DNA of 64,000 nucleotides from Panulirus ornatus (lineage: Eukaryota; Arthropoda; Malacostraca; Decapoda; Palinuridae). The position numbers and the translations under genes were made by a program. Location of the stretch: contig NC_092241.1 of NCBI RefSeq assembly GCF_036320965.1, positions 2,890,795 to 2,954,794 of the forward strand. The letters are read 5' to 3'. Positions 13,449-28,799 of the stretch are shown here, piece by piece. The notes under the pieces were generated by a model, which was not told the DNA's origin, did not search any database, and saw nothing but the letters and a program-made list of their open reading frames with translations. The number at the start of each line of letters is the position of its first letter. Position 1 is the first letter of the stretch.

Positions 13449-13641
13449 AAGGATAGGGGAGAAAGCCTACTTCCCACGTATTCCCTGCGTGTCGTAGAAG
13501 GCGACTAAAAGGGGAGGGAGCGGGTAGCTGGAAATCCTACCCTCTCGTTTTTTTTAAAATTTTCCAAAAGAAGGAACAGAGAAGGGGACCGGGTGAGGAT
13601 GTTCCCTCAAAGGCCCAGTCCTCTGTTCTTAACGCTACCTC
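13445..13641 (+). mobile_element. Non-autonomous repeat with RTE-like ends (SINE-like)
   Basis: The first half (CCCTAAGGATAGGGGAGAAA, CGTGTCGTAGAAGGCGACTA, GGGAGCGGG) matches the 5' UTR of the RTE family. The second half (AGAAGGAACAGAGAAGGGGA, CAAAGGCCCAGTCCTCTGTT) is not in the full RTE copies and ends with CGCTACCTCGCT, the motif of the RTE 3' tail. There is no ORF. It is cut at about 13641 by Penelope-like sequence. A second copy of the 3' half lies at 63699-63825 on the minus strand. A short element carrying the ends of a LINE is the usual form of a non-autonomous partner; that role is inferred. Confidence 0.6.
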
Positions 13642-15378
13642 GCTTGGAAAAGATCAAAATTTTGCGCGTGATCAAGATATTCCTATGAATCCACGGGGAA
13701 AATGAAACACGATAAGTTCCCAAATGCACTTTCGTGTAATAATCACATCATCAGGGGAAACACAAGAGAGAAATATAAGTCAGTTGATATACATCGAACA
13801 GACGAAGCTAGGACGCCATTTGGTAAACATGCGATTGTCCAAGACATACAACGAGCGTTCATAAACTTATCATTTTACAAATTTTATCAACAATAAAGTT
13901 ATCTAATTTGTAAAGACCATCACTAATATCAAGATCATACTGTATTTATGTTGCTTAAGTCTAACAGGAAGATCCTTACCAGTCTGCCCAACATAAAATT
14001 CATCACAATTTCCACATGGCACTTTATAGATGCATCCAAGAGAATTTTCTGGTGAATTCCTGATTAAGATATTCTTTATAGCATTATTGTTGCTGAAGGC
14101 AACATTTACATTAAAGGATTTAAGCAACATGGGAAGTAAAGTGAAATCATTATTAAAAGGGAGAACTAAAAGATGCTTGTTGTCAATGGGAGGTTTGGGT
14201 TCAACTCTATAAAATGATTTCTTTGCTAACTTAAGGGATTTATCAATGAAAGATCTAGGGTACAAAAACATAGATTCAATAGAATATATCTTCTCAAACT
14301 CATCATCGATAAACTCTGGACTGCAAATACGCAATGCCCTAAGGAACATAGATTGAAATGATGATAATCTAACTCTGTCATGTTGAGATGAGTAGTAATG
14401 GATATATGAGCATACCTTGGTAGGTTTTCTCTATATGCTAAACTTAAACTTGTTTCCTTGCCTATAGATCATGCAATCTAAATATGGTAACATACCAGTA
14501 TTTTCATTTTCTATAGTAAATTTGTTGGAAGCTACCAAATTGTTAAGTAAGGGGGGTAATGTTTGTAAATTTTCACTTGTTGGCCAAACACAAAAAACAT
14601 CATCTACATACCAAAACCAAATGCATTAGAAGGTAAGATATCCTTTAAAAATTTGGTTTCAAAAAATTCCATATAAAGATTACTTAGTACAGGTGAAAGA
14701 GGGTTACCCATTGCCAAACCAAATTTTTGAGTATGATAATCTCCATTTAATTGAAATACACAGCCTTTTATATATGATTTATCAGTTCAATGAAAACAGA
14801 CTTTGAAACAGGTAAATGAATATCATCCAAGACATCAAATGAATATTCTAGGTCATCAACTGGAACTTTAGTGAAAAGTGAGGAAACATCAAAGCTAACT
14901 AGTTTGAAATCAAAATTAACATTGATACTGTTTAACCTGTTGACTAAATCTACATTGTTCATGATATTAGAATTTGATACCTTACACACTAAAGTGCTTA
15001 ATAAAGAAACTAGCCATTTTTATATGTGATGGAGCCTACTAAACTCACTATAGGTCTTGCTTGAAAATTCTGTTTATGTGTTTTGATAAGTCCATACATA
15101 TATGGCAATGAAGGGGACAAAGATGACAAACTTTTGATAATAGACCAATTACCTTTCAACAACAGCTTCATTTCTTTATTGAAATGGGAATTAACTGCTT
15201 CTAAGGGACCTTTACTAAGCTTAGAATGTGTTGTGTCATCATTTAAAATGTCATTCATTTTAGATAAATAGTTACTTTTGTCTAAAATCACAACAGTGTT
15301 AGCCTTATCAGTTTTAGTAATATGTGTATCCTTGGCTTCTTTTAATGTGTTAATAGCTCTAAAAGAACTATTAACTGT
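13642..15378 (-). mobile_element. Penelope-like element fragment 2 (RT, GIY-YIG endonuclease, 3' region)
   Basis: Reading 15378 to 13642, the RT begins with DKANTVVILDKSNYLSKMND and LPYMYGLIKTHK...ARPIVS, continues at 14989-14768 with FKLVSFDVSSLFTKVPVDDL, then GLAMGNPLSPVLSN and a catalytic YVDDVFCVW at about 14598-14615, and ends with the GIY-YIG domain at 13903-14349 (CIYKVPCGNCDEFYVGQTGK). RT motif order, YVDD and a C-terminal GIY-YIG are diagnostic of endonuclease-bearing Penelope-like elements. The 5' part is missing: at about 15378 it is fused to the truncated 3' UTR of RTE copy 6. Frameshifts and stops separate the pieces. The 3' region holds a hammerhead-like motif. Confidence 0.87.
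13731..13757 (-). ncRNA. Hammerhead-ribozyme-like motif in Penelope-like fragment 2
   Basis: The minus strand reads CCCCTGATGATGTGATTATT followed by ACACGAAAG: a CUGAUGA core, a short GUG/CAC stem with a loop, then GAAA. This is the conserved half of a hammerhead core, and hammerhead motifs are known from Penelope-like elements. The remaining helices could not be placed with certainty by eye. It is repeated at 25994-26020 and, decayed, at 8133-8165. Confidence 0.42.
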
Positions 15379-18365
15379 CATGTGTACTGCACCGAAACCA
15401 CAGCTTCCTTTCCACATCCCGGCCCCACAGACCTTTCCATGGTTAACCCCAGGACGTTACACATGCCCTGGCAGTCCATTGACAGCACCTCCAATTGGTT
15501 CCTCCACTTCTCGTTCCCTCCACCTATGACACATATATCCTCTTCGTCAATCTTTCCTCTCTCATTCTCTCCATATGTCCAAAACATTTCAACACACCCT
15601 ATTCTGCTCTCTCAACCACAGTTTTTTTTTTTTTCCACACATCTCATTTACACTTTCATTACTTAATCAAACCACCTCGCACAACATAATATCCTCAAAC
15701 ATTTCACTTCCAACACATCCACCCTCCTCCGTACAACCCTATGTAAAGCCCATCCTCGCAACCATATATTTTTGTTGGAATCACTATTCCTTCATATATA
15801 CCCATTTTTGCTCTCTGAAATAACGTTCTCTCCTTCCACACATTCTTCATCGCTCCCAAACCCTTCGCCCCCTCCCTCACCGTATGAATCACATCTGCTT
15901 CCATGGTTCCATTCGCTAAGTCCACTCCATTCGATGCTAAGTCCACTTCACTTCCTCCAGTTTTTCTCCATTCAACCTTACATACCAATTAACTTGTCCC
16001 TAAACCCTACTGAACCTAATAACCTTGCTCTTATTCACATTTACTCTAAACTTTCTCTTTTCACACACTTTGCCAAATTCTGTCTCCAACTTCGAATCAG
16101 CCACCAGAGCTGCATCATCGATTCTCATGCTCTCTCATCCTCAACAGACTGCATACTCGCCTCTCTCTACAAAACTTGCATTCACCTCCCTAACAACCCC
16201 ATCCATAAACAAATTAAACAACCATGGGGACATCACACACCCTTGCCGCAGACCAACCTCACTGGGAACCAATCACTCTTCTCTCTTACTACTCACACAC
16301 ATGCCTTACGTCCTGGTAAAAACTTTTCACTGCTTCTAGCTGCTTATCTCTCACACCATATACTCCAAAGACCTCCCACAAAGCATCTCTATCAACTCTA
16401 ACATATGCCTTCTCTGTATCCATAAATGCTACATACAAAGCCATCTGTTTTTCTAAGTATTTCTCATACACATTCTTCAAAACAAACACCTGATCCTCAC
16501 ATCCTCTACCACTTCTGAAACCACACTGCTCTTCCCCCAATTTGATGCTCTGTATATGCCTTCACCCTCTCAGTTAATACCTTACCATATAATTTCCCAG
16601 GAATACTCAATAAACTTATACCTTCTTAGTTTGAACACTCACATTTATCCCCTTTGCCTTTGTACATTGGCACTATGCATGCATTCAGCCCATCCTCAAA
16701 CACTTCACCATGATCCGTACATACACTGAATGTTCTTACCAACCAATCAATCACACAGTGACCCGCCTTTCTTAATAAATTCAACTGCAATACCATCCAA
16801 ACCCGCCACCTTGCCGGGTTTCATCTTCCGCAAAGCTTTCACTAAACCAAACCGTTCTTCTTGACCATCTCACATCGCACACCACCCTAATTAAAACATC
16901 CTGCATCTGCCACTCTATCATCAAACACCCGATCTCCTTCTCACTTCATCATTACTTGTAATTACTTCCCCCCTTGCCCCTTAACTGATGTTCCATTTGT
17001 TCTTTTATCTTACGCAGGTTATTCATCTCCCAAAACATCTTTTTATTTTCCTTGATAGTTTAATCATACTTTCTCATCCCAGCTCTTTTTCAACCATTGC
17101 ACCCTTCTCCCGACCTCTTGCCGCTTTCTTTTATACATCCAACAGTCATTTGCACTCCTTCTTCGTGTGTATCGTCCAAATGCCTTTCTTTTCTCTTTCA
17201 CTAACAACTTTACTTCTACATCCCACCACTCACTATCCTTTCTAATCTGCCCACCGCCCAGATTAGAATGCATCTTAAGCACATGCCATCACTGCTTCCC
17301 TAAATGTATCCCATTCCTCACCCACTCCCCTCACGTCTTTAGCTCTCATGTTTTGCCTTTTTACACTCAATCTCTCCTTGTACTTCCTCACAAAAGCCTC
17401 CTTTCCAAGCTCACTTACTTTCAACACTTTCTTCTCCCCAACATTTCCTTCTCTTTTCTGAAAACCTCTACAAATTTCACCTTCGCCTCCACAAGGTAAT
17501 GATCAGACATCCCTTCAGCTGCCCCCTCTCAGCACATTAGCATCCAAAAGTCTCTCTTTTAAACGCCTATCAATTAACACGTAATCCAATAATGCCCACT
17601 GACCATCTTTCTTACTCACATACGTATGCTTATGCATATCTCTCTTTTTAAATCAGATATTCCCAATGACCAGTCTTTTTTCAGCACACAAATATACAAG
17701 TTTCTCACCATTTCCATTCACAACACTGAATGCTCCGTTTACACTAATTATACCCTCATTTGCCACATTATTCACCTTCACATTTGAATCACCTATCACT
17801 ATCACCCGGTCTCGTGCATCAAAGCTGCTGACACACTCACTCAGGTGCTTCCAAAGCACTTGCCTCTCATGATCTTTCTTCTCATGCCCAGGTGCATATG
17901 CACCGATAAACACCCATCTCTCTCCATCCACTTTCAGTTTTACCCATATCAATCTAGAGATTACTTGCTTACACTCTATCACACACTCCCACAACTCTTG
18001 CTTCAGTAGTGCTACTCTTGTCCTCTCAACATCCCCTGACTTTACTCCTAAGACATTTCCAAACCATTCTTCCCTTTTATCCTTGAGCTTCGTTTCCCTT
18101 AGAGCCAAAACATCCAGGTTTCTTTCCTCAAACATATTACTTATCTCTCCTTTCTTCTCATCTTGGTCACATCCACACACATCCAGACACCCCAATCTGA
18201 GCCTTCGAGGAGGATGAGCACTCCCTGCTTGACTCCTTTTTCTATTTCCCCTTTTAGAAATTGAAATACAAGGAGGGGGGTTTCTAGCCTCCTGCTCCCG
18301 CTCCCTTTCGTCGGCTTCTACGACACGCGGGGAATACGTGGGAAGTATTCTTACTTCTCTATCCC
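15379..18365 (-). mobile_element. RTE-type LINE, copy 6 (5' UTR to partial 3' UTR, old)
   Basis: Reading 18365 to 15379: the 5' UTR (ATCCCTAGGGATAGAGAAG, then ACTTCCCACGTATTCCCCGC), the N-terminal leader RGNRKRSQAGSAHPPRRLRL, the endonuclease (MGDLNAK reads IGDSNVK here), linker, RT and a 3' UTR cut after about 40 bases at CATGACAG by Penelope-like sequence. The RT is heavily frameshifted. An ORF of 304 codons (17653-18567) runs through the endonuclease and upstream across the 5' UTR, because a stop present in other copies (GACTAA) is GACGAA here. It shows the most complete 5' end in the window. Confidence 0.85.
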
Positions 18366-21450
<3,085 letters not shown>

Positions 21451-21458
21451 AATATATA

Positions 21459-21545
<87 letters not shown>
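21451..21545. repeat. (TA)n spacer between inverted RTE 3' ends
   Basis: TA run with two TTTA interruptions near its start. It is flanked on both sides by RTE 3' tails in opposite orientation. Confidence 0.95.
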
Positions 21546-21548
<3 letters not shown>

Positions 21549-22829
21549 TCTTTGTCGCTGTCTCCCGCGTGTGCGAGGTAGCGCAAGGAAACAGACGAAA
21601 GAAATGGCCCAACCCACCCCCATACACATGTATACACATACACGTCCACACACGCAAATATACATACCTACACAGCTTTCCATGGTTTACCCCAGACGCT
21701 TCACATGCCCTGATTCAATCCACTGACAGCACGTCAACCCCGGTATACCACATCGATCCAATTCACTCTATTCCTTGCACTCCTTTCACCCTCCTGCATG
21801 TTCAGGCCCCGATCACACAAAATCTTTTTCACTCCATCTTTCCACCTCCAATTTGGTCTCCCACTTGTCCTCAAACATCTCATTTCTAGCACATCCACCC
21901 TCCTGCGCACAACTCTATCCATAGCCCACGCCTCGCAACCATACAAAATTGTTCGAACCACTAATCCTTCAAACATACACATTTTTGCTTTCCGATATAA
22001 TGTTCTCGACTTCCACACATTCTTCAAGGCTTCCAGGATTTTCGCCCACTCCACCACCCTATGATCCACTTCCGCTTCCATGGTTCCATCCGCTGCCAGA
22101 TCCACTCCCAGATATCTAAAACACTTTACTTCCTCCAGTTTTTCTCCATTCAAAATTACCTCCCAATTGACTTGACCTTCAACCCTACCGTACCTAATAA
22201 CCTTGCTCTTATTCACATTTACTCTTAACTTTCTTCTTTCACACACTTTACCAAACTCAGTCACCAGCTTCTGCAGTTTCTCACATGAATCAGCCACCAG
22301 CGCTGTATCATCAGCGAACAACAACTGACTCACTTCCCAAGCTCTCTCATCCACAACAGACTTCATACTTGCCCCTATTTCCAAAACTCTTGCATTCACC
22401 TCCCTAACAACCCCATCCATAAACAAATTAAACAACCATGGAGACATCACACACCCCTGCTGTAAACCTACATTCACTGAGAACCAATCACTTTCCTCTC
22501 TTCCTACTCGTACAAATGCCTTACATCCTCGATAAAAACTTTTCACTGCTTCTAACAACTTGCCTTCCACACCATATATTCTTAATACCTTCCACAGAGC
22601 ATCTCTATCAACTCTATCATATGCCTTCTCCAGATCCATAAATGCTACATACAAATCCATTTGCTTTTCTAAGTATTTCTCACATACATTCTTCAAAGCA
22701 AACACCTGATCCACACATCCTCTACCACTTCTGAAACCACACTGCTCTTCCCCAATCTGATGCTCTGTACATGCCTTCACCCTCTCAATCAATACCCTCC
22801 CATATAATTTACCAGGAATACTTAACAAA
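21546..22829 (-). mobile_element. RTE-type LINE, unit A (truncated RT, internal deletion)
   Basis: On the minus strand it starts at SLLSIPGKLYG (RT) and covers the RT, C-terminus and short 3' UTR. A deletion of about 170 bp removes part of the C-terminal region: MRCLRT is followed at once by SGRPNWRW. The RT ORF is otherwise open (384 codons, 21734-22888, including read-through of the A-run and tail of unit B). It begins at a poly-A/poly-T junction identical to that of unit B. Confidence 0.9.
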
Positions 22830-24239
22830 CTTTTTTTTTTTTTTTTTTTTGCTTTGTCGCTGTCTCCCGGGTTTGCGAGGTAGCGCAAGGAAACAGACGA
22901 AAGAAATGGCCCAACCCACCCCCATACACATGCCTTGATTCAATCCACTGACAGCACGTCAACCCCGGTATACCACATCGCTCCAATTCACTCTATTCTT
23001 TGCCCTCCTTTCACCCTCCTGCATGTTCAGGCCCCGATCACACAAAATCTTTTTCACTCCATCTTTCCACCTCCAATTTGGTCTCCCTCTTCTCCTCGTT
23101 CCCTCCACCTGCGATACATATATCCTCTTGGTCAATCTTTCCTCACTCATTCTCTCCATGTGACCAAACCATTTCAAAACACCCTCTTCTGCTCTCTCAA
23201 CCACGTTCTTTTTATTTCCACACATCTCTCTTACCCTTACGTTACTTACTCGATCAAACCACCTCACACCACACATTGTCCTCAAACATCTCATTTCCAG
23301 CACATCCATCCTCCTGCGCACAACTCTATCCATAGTCCACGCCTCGCAACCATAAAATATTGCTGGAACCACTATTCCTTCAAACATACCCATTTTTGCT
23401 TTCCGAGATAATGTTCTCGACTTCCACACATTCTTCAAGGCTCCCAGAATTTTCGCCCCCTCCCCCACCCTATGATCCACTTCCGCTTCCATGGTTCCAT
23501 CCGCTGCCAGATCCACTCCCAGATATCTAAAACACTTTACTTCCTCCAGTTTTTCTCCATTCAAACTCACCTCCCAATTGACTTGCCCTCAACCCTACTG
23601 TACCTAATAACCTTGCTCTTATTCACATTTACCCTTAACTTTCTTCTTTCACACACTTTACCAAACTCAGTCACCAGCTTCTGCAGTTTCTCACATGAAT
23701 CAGCCACCAGCGCTGTATCATCAGCGAACAACAACTGACTCACTTCCCAAGCTCTCTCATCCCCAACAGACTTCATACTTGCCCCTCTTTCCAAAACTCT
23801 TGCATTCACCTCCCTAACAACCCCATCCATAAACAAATTAAACAACCATGGAGACATCACACACCCCTGCCGCAAACCTACATTCACTGAGAACCAATCA
23901 CTTTCCTCTCATCCTACACGTACACATGCCTTACATCCTCGATAAAAACTTTTCACTGCTTCTAACAACTTGCCTCCCACACCATATATTCTTAATACCT
24001 TCCACAGAGCATCTCTATCAACTCTATCATATGCCTTCTCCAGATCCATAAATGCTACATACAATTCCATTTGCTTTTCTAAGTATTTCTCACATACATT
24101 CTTCAAAGCAAACACCTGATCCACACATCCTCTACCACTTCTGAAACCACACTGCTCTTCCCCAATCTGATGCTCTGTATATGCCTTCACCCTCTCAATC
24201 AATACCCTCCCATATAATTTACCAGGAATACTTAACAAA
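22830..24239 (-). mobile_element. RTE-type LINE, unit B (truncated RT)
   Basis: It has the same 5' truncation point as unit A (AAGTTTGTTAAGTATTCCTG) next to a long A-run. A missing base near 23586 (VEGK for VEGQVN) splits the RT into 23567-23887 and 22959-23570, and another change near 23911 separates the first piece (23909-24295). Its 3' UTR has an internal deletion joining CATACACATG to CCTTGATTCAATCC, shared exactly with unit C, and it ends in GACAGCGACAAAGC plus about 22 A. Confidence 0.9.
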
Positions 24240-25958
24240 CTTTTTTTTTTTTTTTTTGCTTTGTCGCTGTCTCCCGCGTTTGCGAGGTAGCGCAAGGAAA
24301 CAGACGAAAGAAATGGCCCACTCCACCCCCATACACATGCCTTGATTCAATCCACTGACAGCACGTCAACCCCGGTATACCACATCGCTCCAATTCACTC
24401 TATTCTTTGCCCTCCTTTCACCCTCCTGCATGTTCAGGCCCCGATCACACAAAATCTTTTTCACTCCATCTTTCCACCTCCAATTTGGTCTCCCTCTTCT
24501 CCTCGTTCCCTCCACCTCCGACACATATATCCTCTTGGTCAATCTTTCCTCACTCATTCTCTCCATGTGACCAAACCATTTCAAAACACCCTCTTCTGCT
24601 CTCTCAACCACGTTCTTTTTATTTCCACACATCTCTCTTACTCTTACGTTACTTACTCGATCAAACCACCTCACACCACACATTGTCCTCAAACATCTCA
24701 TTTCCAGCACATCCATCCTCCTGCGCACAACTCTATCCATAGTCCACGCCTCGCAACCATAAAACATTGCTGGAACCACTATTCCTTCAAACATACCCAT
24801 TTTTGCTTTCCGAGATAATGTTCTCGACTTCCACACATTCTTCAAGGCTCCCAGAATTTTCGCCCCCTCCCCCACCCTATGATCCACTTCCGCTTCCATG
24901 GTTCCATCCGCTGCCAGATCCACTCCCAGATATTTAAAACACTTTACTTCCTCCAGTTTTTCTCCATTCAAACTCACCTCCCAATTGACTTGACCCTCAA
25001 CCCTACTGTACCTAATAACCTTGCTCTTATTCACATTTACTCTTAACTTTCTTCTTTCACACACTTTACCAAACTCAGTCACCAGCTTCTGCAGTTTCTC
25101 ACATGAATCAGCCACCAGCGCTGTATCATCAGCGAACAACAACTGACTCACTTCCCAAGCTCTCTCATCCCCAACAGACTTCATACTTGCCCCTCTTTCC
25201 AAAACTCTTGCATTCACCTCCCTAACAACCCCATCCATAAACAAATTAAACAACCATGGAGACATCACACACCCCTGCCGCAAACCTACATTCACTGAGA
25301 ACCAATCACTTTCCTCTCTTCCTACACGTACACATGCCTTACATCCTTGATAAAAACTTTTCACTGCTTCTAACAACTTGCCTCCCACACCATATATTCT
25401 TAATACCTTCCACAGAGCATCTCTATCAACTCTATCATATGCCTTCTCCAGATCCATAAATGCTACATACAAATCCATTTGCTTTTCTAAGTATTTCTCA
25501 CATACATTCTTCAAATCAAACACCTGATCCACACATCCTCTACCACTTCTGAAACCACACTGCTCTTCCCCAATCTGATGCTCTGTACATGCCTTCACCC
25601 TCTCAAACAATACCCTCCCATATAATTTGCCAGGAATACTCAACAAACTTATGCCTCTGTAATTTGAGCACTCACTCTTATCCCCTTTGCCTTTGTACAA
25701 TGGCACTATGCACGCATTCCGCCAATCCTTAGGCACCTCACCATGAGTCATACATACATTAAATAACCTTGCCAACCAGTCAATAATACAGTCACCCCTT
25801 TTTTTAATAAATTCCACTGCAATACCATCCAAACCTGCTGCCTTGCCGGCTTTCATCTTCCGCAAAGCTTTTACTACCTCTTCTCTGTTTACCAAATCAT
25901 TTTCCCTAACCCTCTCACTTTGCACACCACCTCGACCAAAACACCCCATACCTGCCAC
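24240..25958 (-). mobile_element. RTE-type LINE, unit C (open 530-codon RT)
   Basis: The ORF 24366-25958 runs without a stop from the thumb-side linker (MGCFGRGGVQSERVREN) through [45 protein letters not shown] and GRPNWRWKDG to VVYRG. It is the longest undamaged RT region on this strand. The 3' UTR has the same deletion as unit B. The 5' side is joined at 25958 to the truncated 3' end of a Penelope-like fragment through a GTGG overlap. Confidence 0.92.
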
Positions 25959-26835
25959 AGGGAAAACGAAACACGATAAGTTCCAAAATGCACTTTCGTG
26001 TAATAATCACATCATCAGGGGAGACACAAGAAAGCAATATAAGTCAGTTGATATACATCGAAGAGACGAAGCTAGGACGCCATTTGGTAAACATGCGATT
26101 GTCCAAGACATACAACGAGCGTTCATAAACTTATCATTTTACAAATTTTATCAACAATAAAGTTATCTAATTTGTATAGACCATCAATGACATTAAAATT
26201 ACAATTCTCTGTGTATATAATAAGAGAAGATTCAATGATATTTCTCGTGGCAATAGAGTTAGAGTTAATAACTGAGATAGCATTAATCCAGTCAATACAA
26301 TGATCCTAATTTTTAACGTGATTAAACGAGATTTGGCTCTTGTCCCGTTCTTATACTATATTTATGATGCTTAAGTCTAACAGAAAGATCCTTACTAGTC
26401 TGACCAACATAAAATTTATCACAATTTCCACATGGTACTTTACAGATGCATCCAAGAGAATTTTCTGGTGAATTCCTGATTAAGATATTCTTTATAGTAT
26501 TATTGTTGCTAAAGGCAACATTTACATGAAAGGATTTAAGCAACATGGGAAGCAAAATGAAATTATTATTGAAAGGGAGAACTAAAAGATTCTTGGTGTC
26601 AATGGGAGGTTTGGGCTTAACTCTATAAAATGATTTCTTTGCTAACGTAAGGGAGTTATCAATGAAAGATCTAGGGTACTTAGATCGAATAGAATATATC
26701 TTCTCAAACTCATCATTAATAAACTCTGGACTGCAAATACGTAATGCCCTAAGGAACATAGATTGAAATGATGATTGGTGGGTTTTCTGTATATGCTAAA
26801 TTTAAACTTGTTTTCTTACCTATGGCTCATTGCAC
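25959..26835 (-). mobile_element. Penelope-like element fragment 3 (GIY-YIG endonuclease and 3' region)
   Basis: The 145-codon ORF 26322-26759 encodes the connector (RICSPEFINDEFEKIYSIRS) and the GIY-YIG nuclease (CICKVPCGNCDKFYVGQTSK, then VRLKHHKYS). It aligns with fragment 2 along its length, with a deletion after about 26770. The RT is absent. The 3' region ends early, at TCGTTTTCCC, where it meets RTE unit C. Confidence 0.83.
25994..26020 (-). ncRNA. Hammerhead-ribozyme-like motif in Penelope-like fragment 3
   Basis: The CUGAUGA core, GUG/CAC mini-stem and GAAA are identical to those at 13731-13757, although the flanking sequence has diverged. Conservation of the core between two separate copies supports a real motif. 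Confidence 0.42.
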
Positions 26836-28330
26836 TGATGGTATCAGTGGGAGTGAAGGGTAGTTGGGCAGTTGTTTCCCGATGGATTTTGTGTAGTTTT
26901 TTCAAGCTTTTGCGTCTATGAGTGAGATTGGCCTGTGGTCTATTTTTGAGTAGTGTTCCATCGGTATGTTTGTGTGTTCCTTGGAAGAAGAAATTTCATT
27001 CAAATTGTTCAGGATTGCTTAGTGAGTAAGCGTGAGTAAGCGTAGATTTTTTTCTTCTTCTTTTTCAACTTGCACCAGAGTTAGCTGTTCTGGTTCTTGT
27101 GATTCATTTAGTTTCCAGTTTGTCTCTCAGTGATCAGGTTACTGATGGCGTTATTTAGAGCTTAGCATCCTTTCCTGCTTTCCGTTGATGGTGAATGGTT
27201 GTTTCTGAGTTTGTTTCTCTGCTTTTTGAAGTATTGAACTTGTGTGAAGACATTTGGGTTGCATTTTGCTCGTTTAATTGGAGATGTTGAGGAAGTGTGA
27301 GATCACTTGATCTACGGATGAGAAACCACTTATAATAGATGGAGCTTTGTTTCCATGATCCTTGCAGAAGCTTATAATCCTGCACTCCAGTGGCTAGTGT
27401 ACGTCTTTTTGGTGGTTGTGTGGATTGGTTGGGCTAAGTCATCTGGATGAGCAAGTAGTCAAAGGACAGCTCGTATAGTTTGTTCCATGCAGTAATTGTA
27501 TGTAGTGCTGGTAAGCAGCTGGCGGTGTCTGGCAAGCTTGGCTGCTGGAGGTGATGAAGTGGGAGTCTAGTTTTCTGGTTACCTAGGTTGAGGATATTGA
27601 AAGGTTGCAGTAGGTTTAAAGGTAGTTCATCTCGGAGATCTTAGGTGTGAGCGCTGAACAAAGCGGTGTGCTGAGCACTGAAATCTTCAGCGTAATTAGG
27701 TGTTGGGTATTCAAGTCATCTCTTGCAGCTAGTGAGTGTATCTTGAAGGCGATGTGGATGAGGCAGGTATGTGAGTGTTATAGTTAACAGTGTTAAGTTG
27801 TATTGTTACGGACTGTATTTCATCATCTGTGAGCAGTTTTGTAGATGAGTGTAATGACTCCTCTTCTATGTTATCTGTCGTCTTTTATGATTGTGTAGTT
27901 TAGAAAAATTGGAGGGTAGAACTAGGTGTGAGTCTGGTTTCTTGGATGAGGGTTATGTGGGTGTTGTGTTGTCTGAGTTGGTAGGTATTTCTCTGTGTGT
28001 TTGTCTCTGATACCAACGACGCTGAGTTGCAAGATGTTAAGTTCGTTGCTGTTGTTCTGTGGTACAGCAGGGTTTGTTTGTGAAGCGAGAGAAGGTGTGT
28101 TTTATGCTGCTGTTTGTTGGATGTTTGTGCTAGAAGTTAGGGGGTTTGTGAAGGGGCTTTTAGAGTTGCTGTCTAAGTGGTTGCTGCATTTCCAGTGTTC
28201 TGATGATAGTGATGTGCAGCTGGAGCATCTGATGGAGTAGTGATTTTTGGTAATGGGCGTTTGGCACTATAGGCAGAGGTATACTGGTGATCCAGGGTTA
28301 GAGTTCATGTCACCAGTTTGCATCATCAGT
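26836..28330 (-). mobile_element. Decayed LINE (different family) with 2A-like N-terminus
   Basis: Read on the minus strand from 28330: TGDMNSNPGSPVYLC, a weakened 2A-like motif (family form GDVExNPGP); a short Cys-bearing region (SIRCSSCTS...WKCSNH); an endonuclease start with LRQHNTHITLIQETRLTP; later SVTIQLNTVN; and near 26930-26960 an RT fragment HRPISLID. Frameshifts and stops are frequent and large parts of the RT are missing. The motif set resembles Jockey/CR1-group LINEs that start with 2A peptides. The leader may extend to about 28740. Weak ORFs here (27155-27385, 27995-28240) are pieces of this relic or chance. Confidence 0.6.
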
Positions 28331-28799
28331 TAAGGGTTGATGACTGGGAAACCATCTCCCATATAGTGGGAGAAATATGTGTGAATGTGTATGACGTTTG
28401 GGTATGACCCATGATCCCGCACTGCTGGCTGAGGCTATGCTCCACAGAGGGACAGAGAGAGTTTGCCTTCTTTTTGTGCAGGAAAAATGATGCTGGCCGA
28501 GGTTCTACTGTTGTTATATGGTAGCTGTGCCTTTGATTATAAATCATACTCTCTCCATCGCAGCTCAGCACGCCCAGTCGGTACTCCTTCGTTCGCAGTA
28601 AGACCCCGAGCAAACAGAGATGCCTTTTGCTTTGACACATATACTCCCTCTACTTTACGACTTTACGCCGGACGCTATTCATCAATCAGCCCCAGATGGA
28701 CTGAGCAGCTGGACTGGCTGTGAATCGGCTGAACGTCCATGTTGTGGGCGTGTGATAGACATCCTGTCGCCAGTTTCCGGGACGGTATCAACTCATTCT
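28331..28799. other. Unassigned sequence, possibly the leader of the LINE relic
   Basis: No clear gene. Overlapping ORFs on both strands (28326-28640 minus, 28463-28723 plus) show no recognisable domain. Confidence 0.35.

Noticed and set aside
27995..28240. 81-codon ORF with a hydrophobic start resembling a secreted protein
   Set aside because: It lies antisense to the endonuclease/N-terminal region of a LINE relic and shows no other coding sign.
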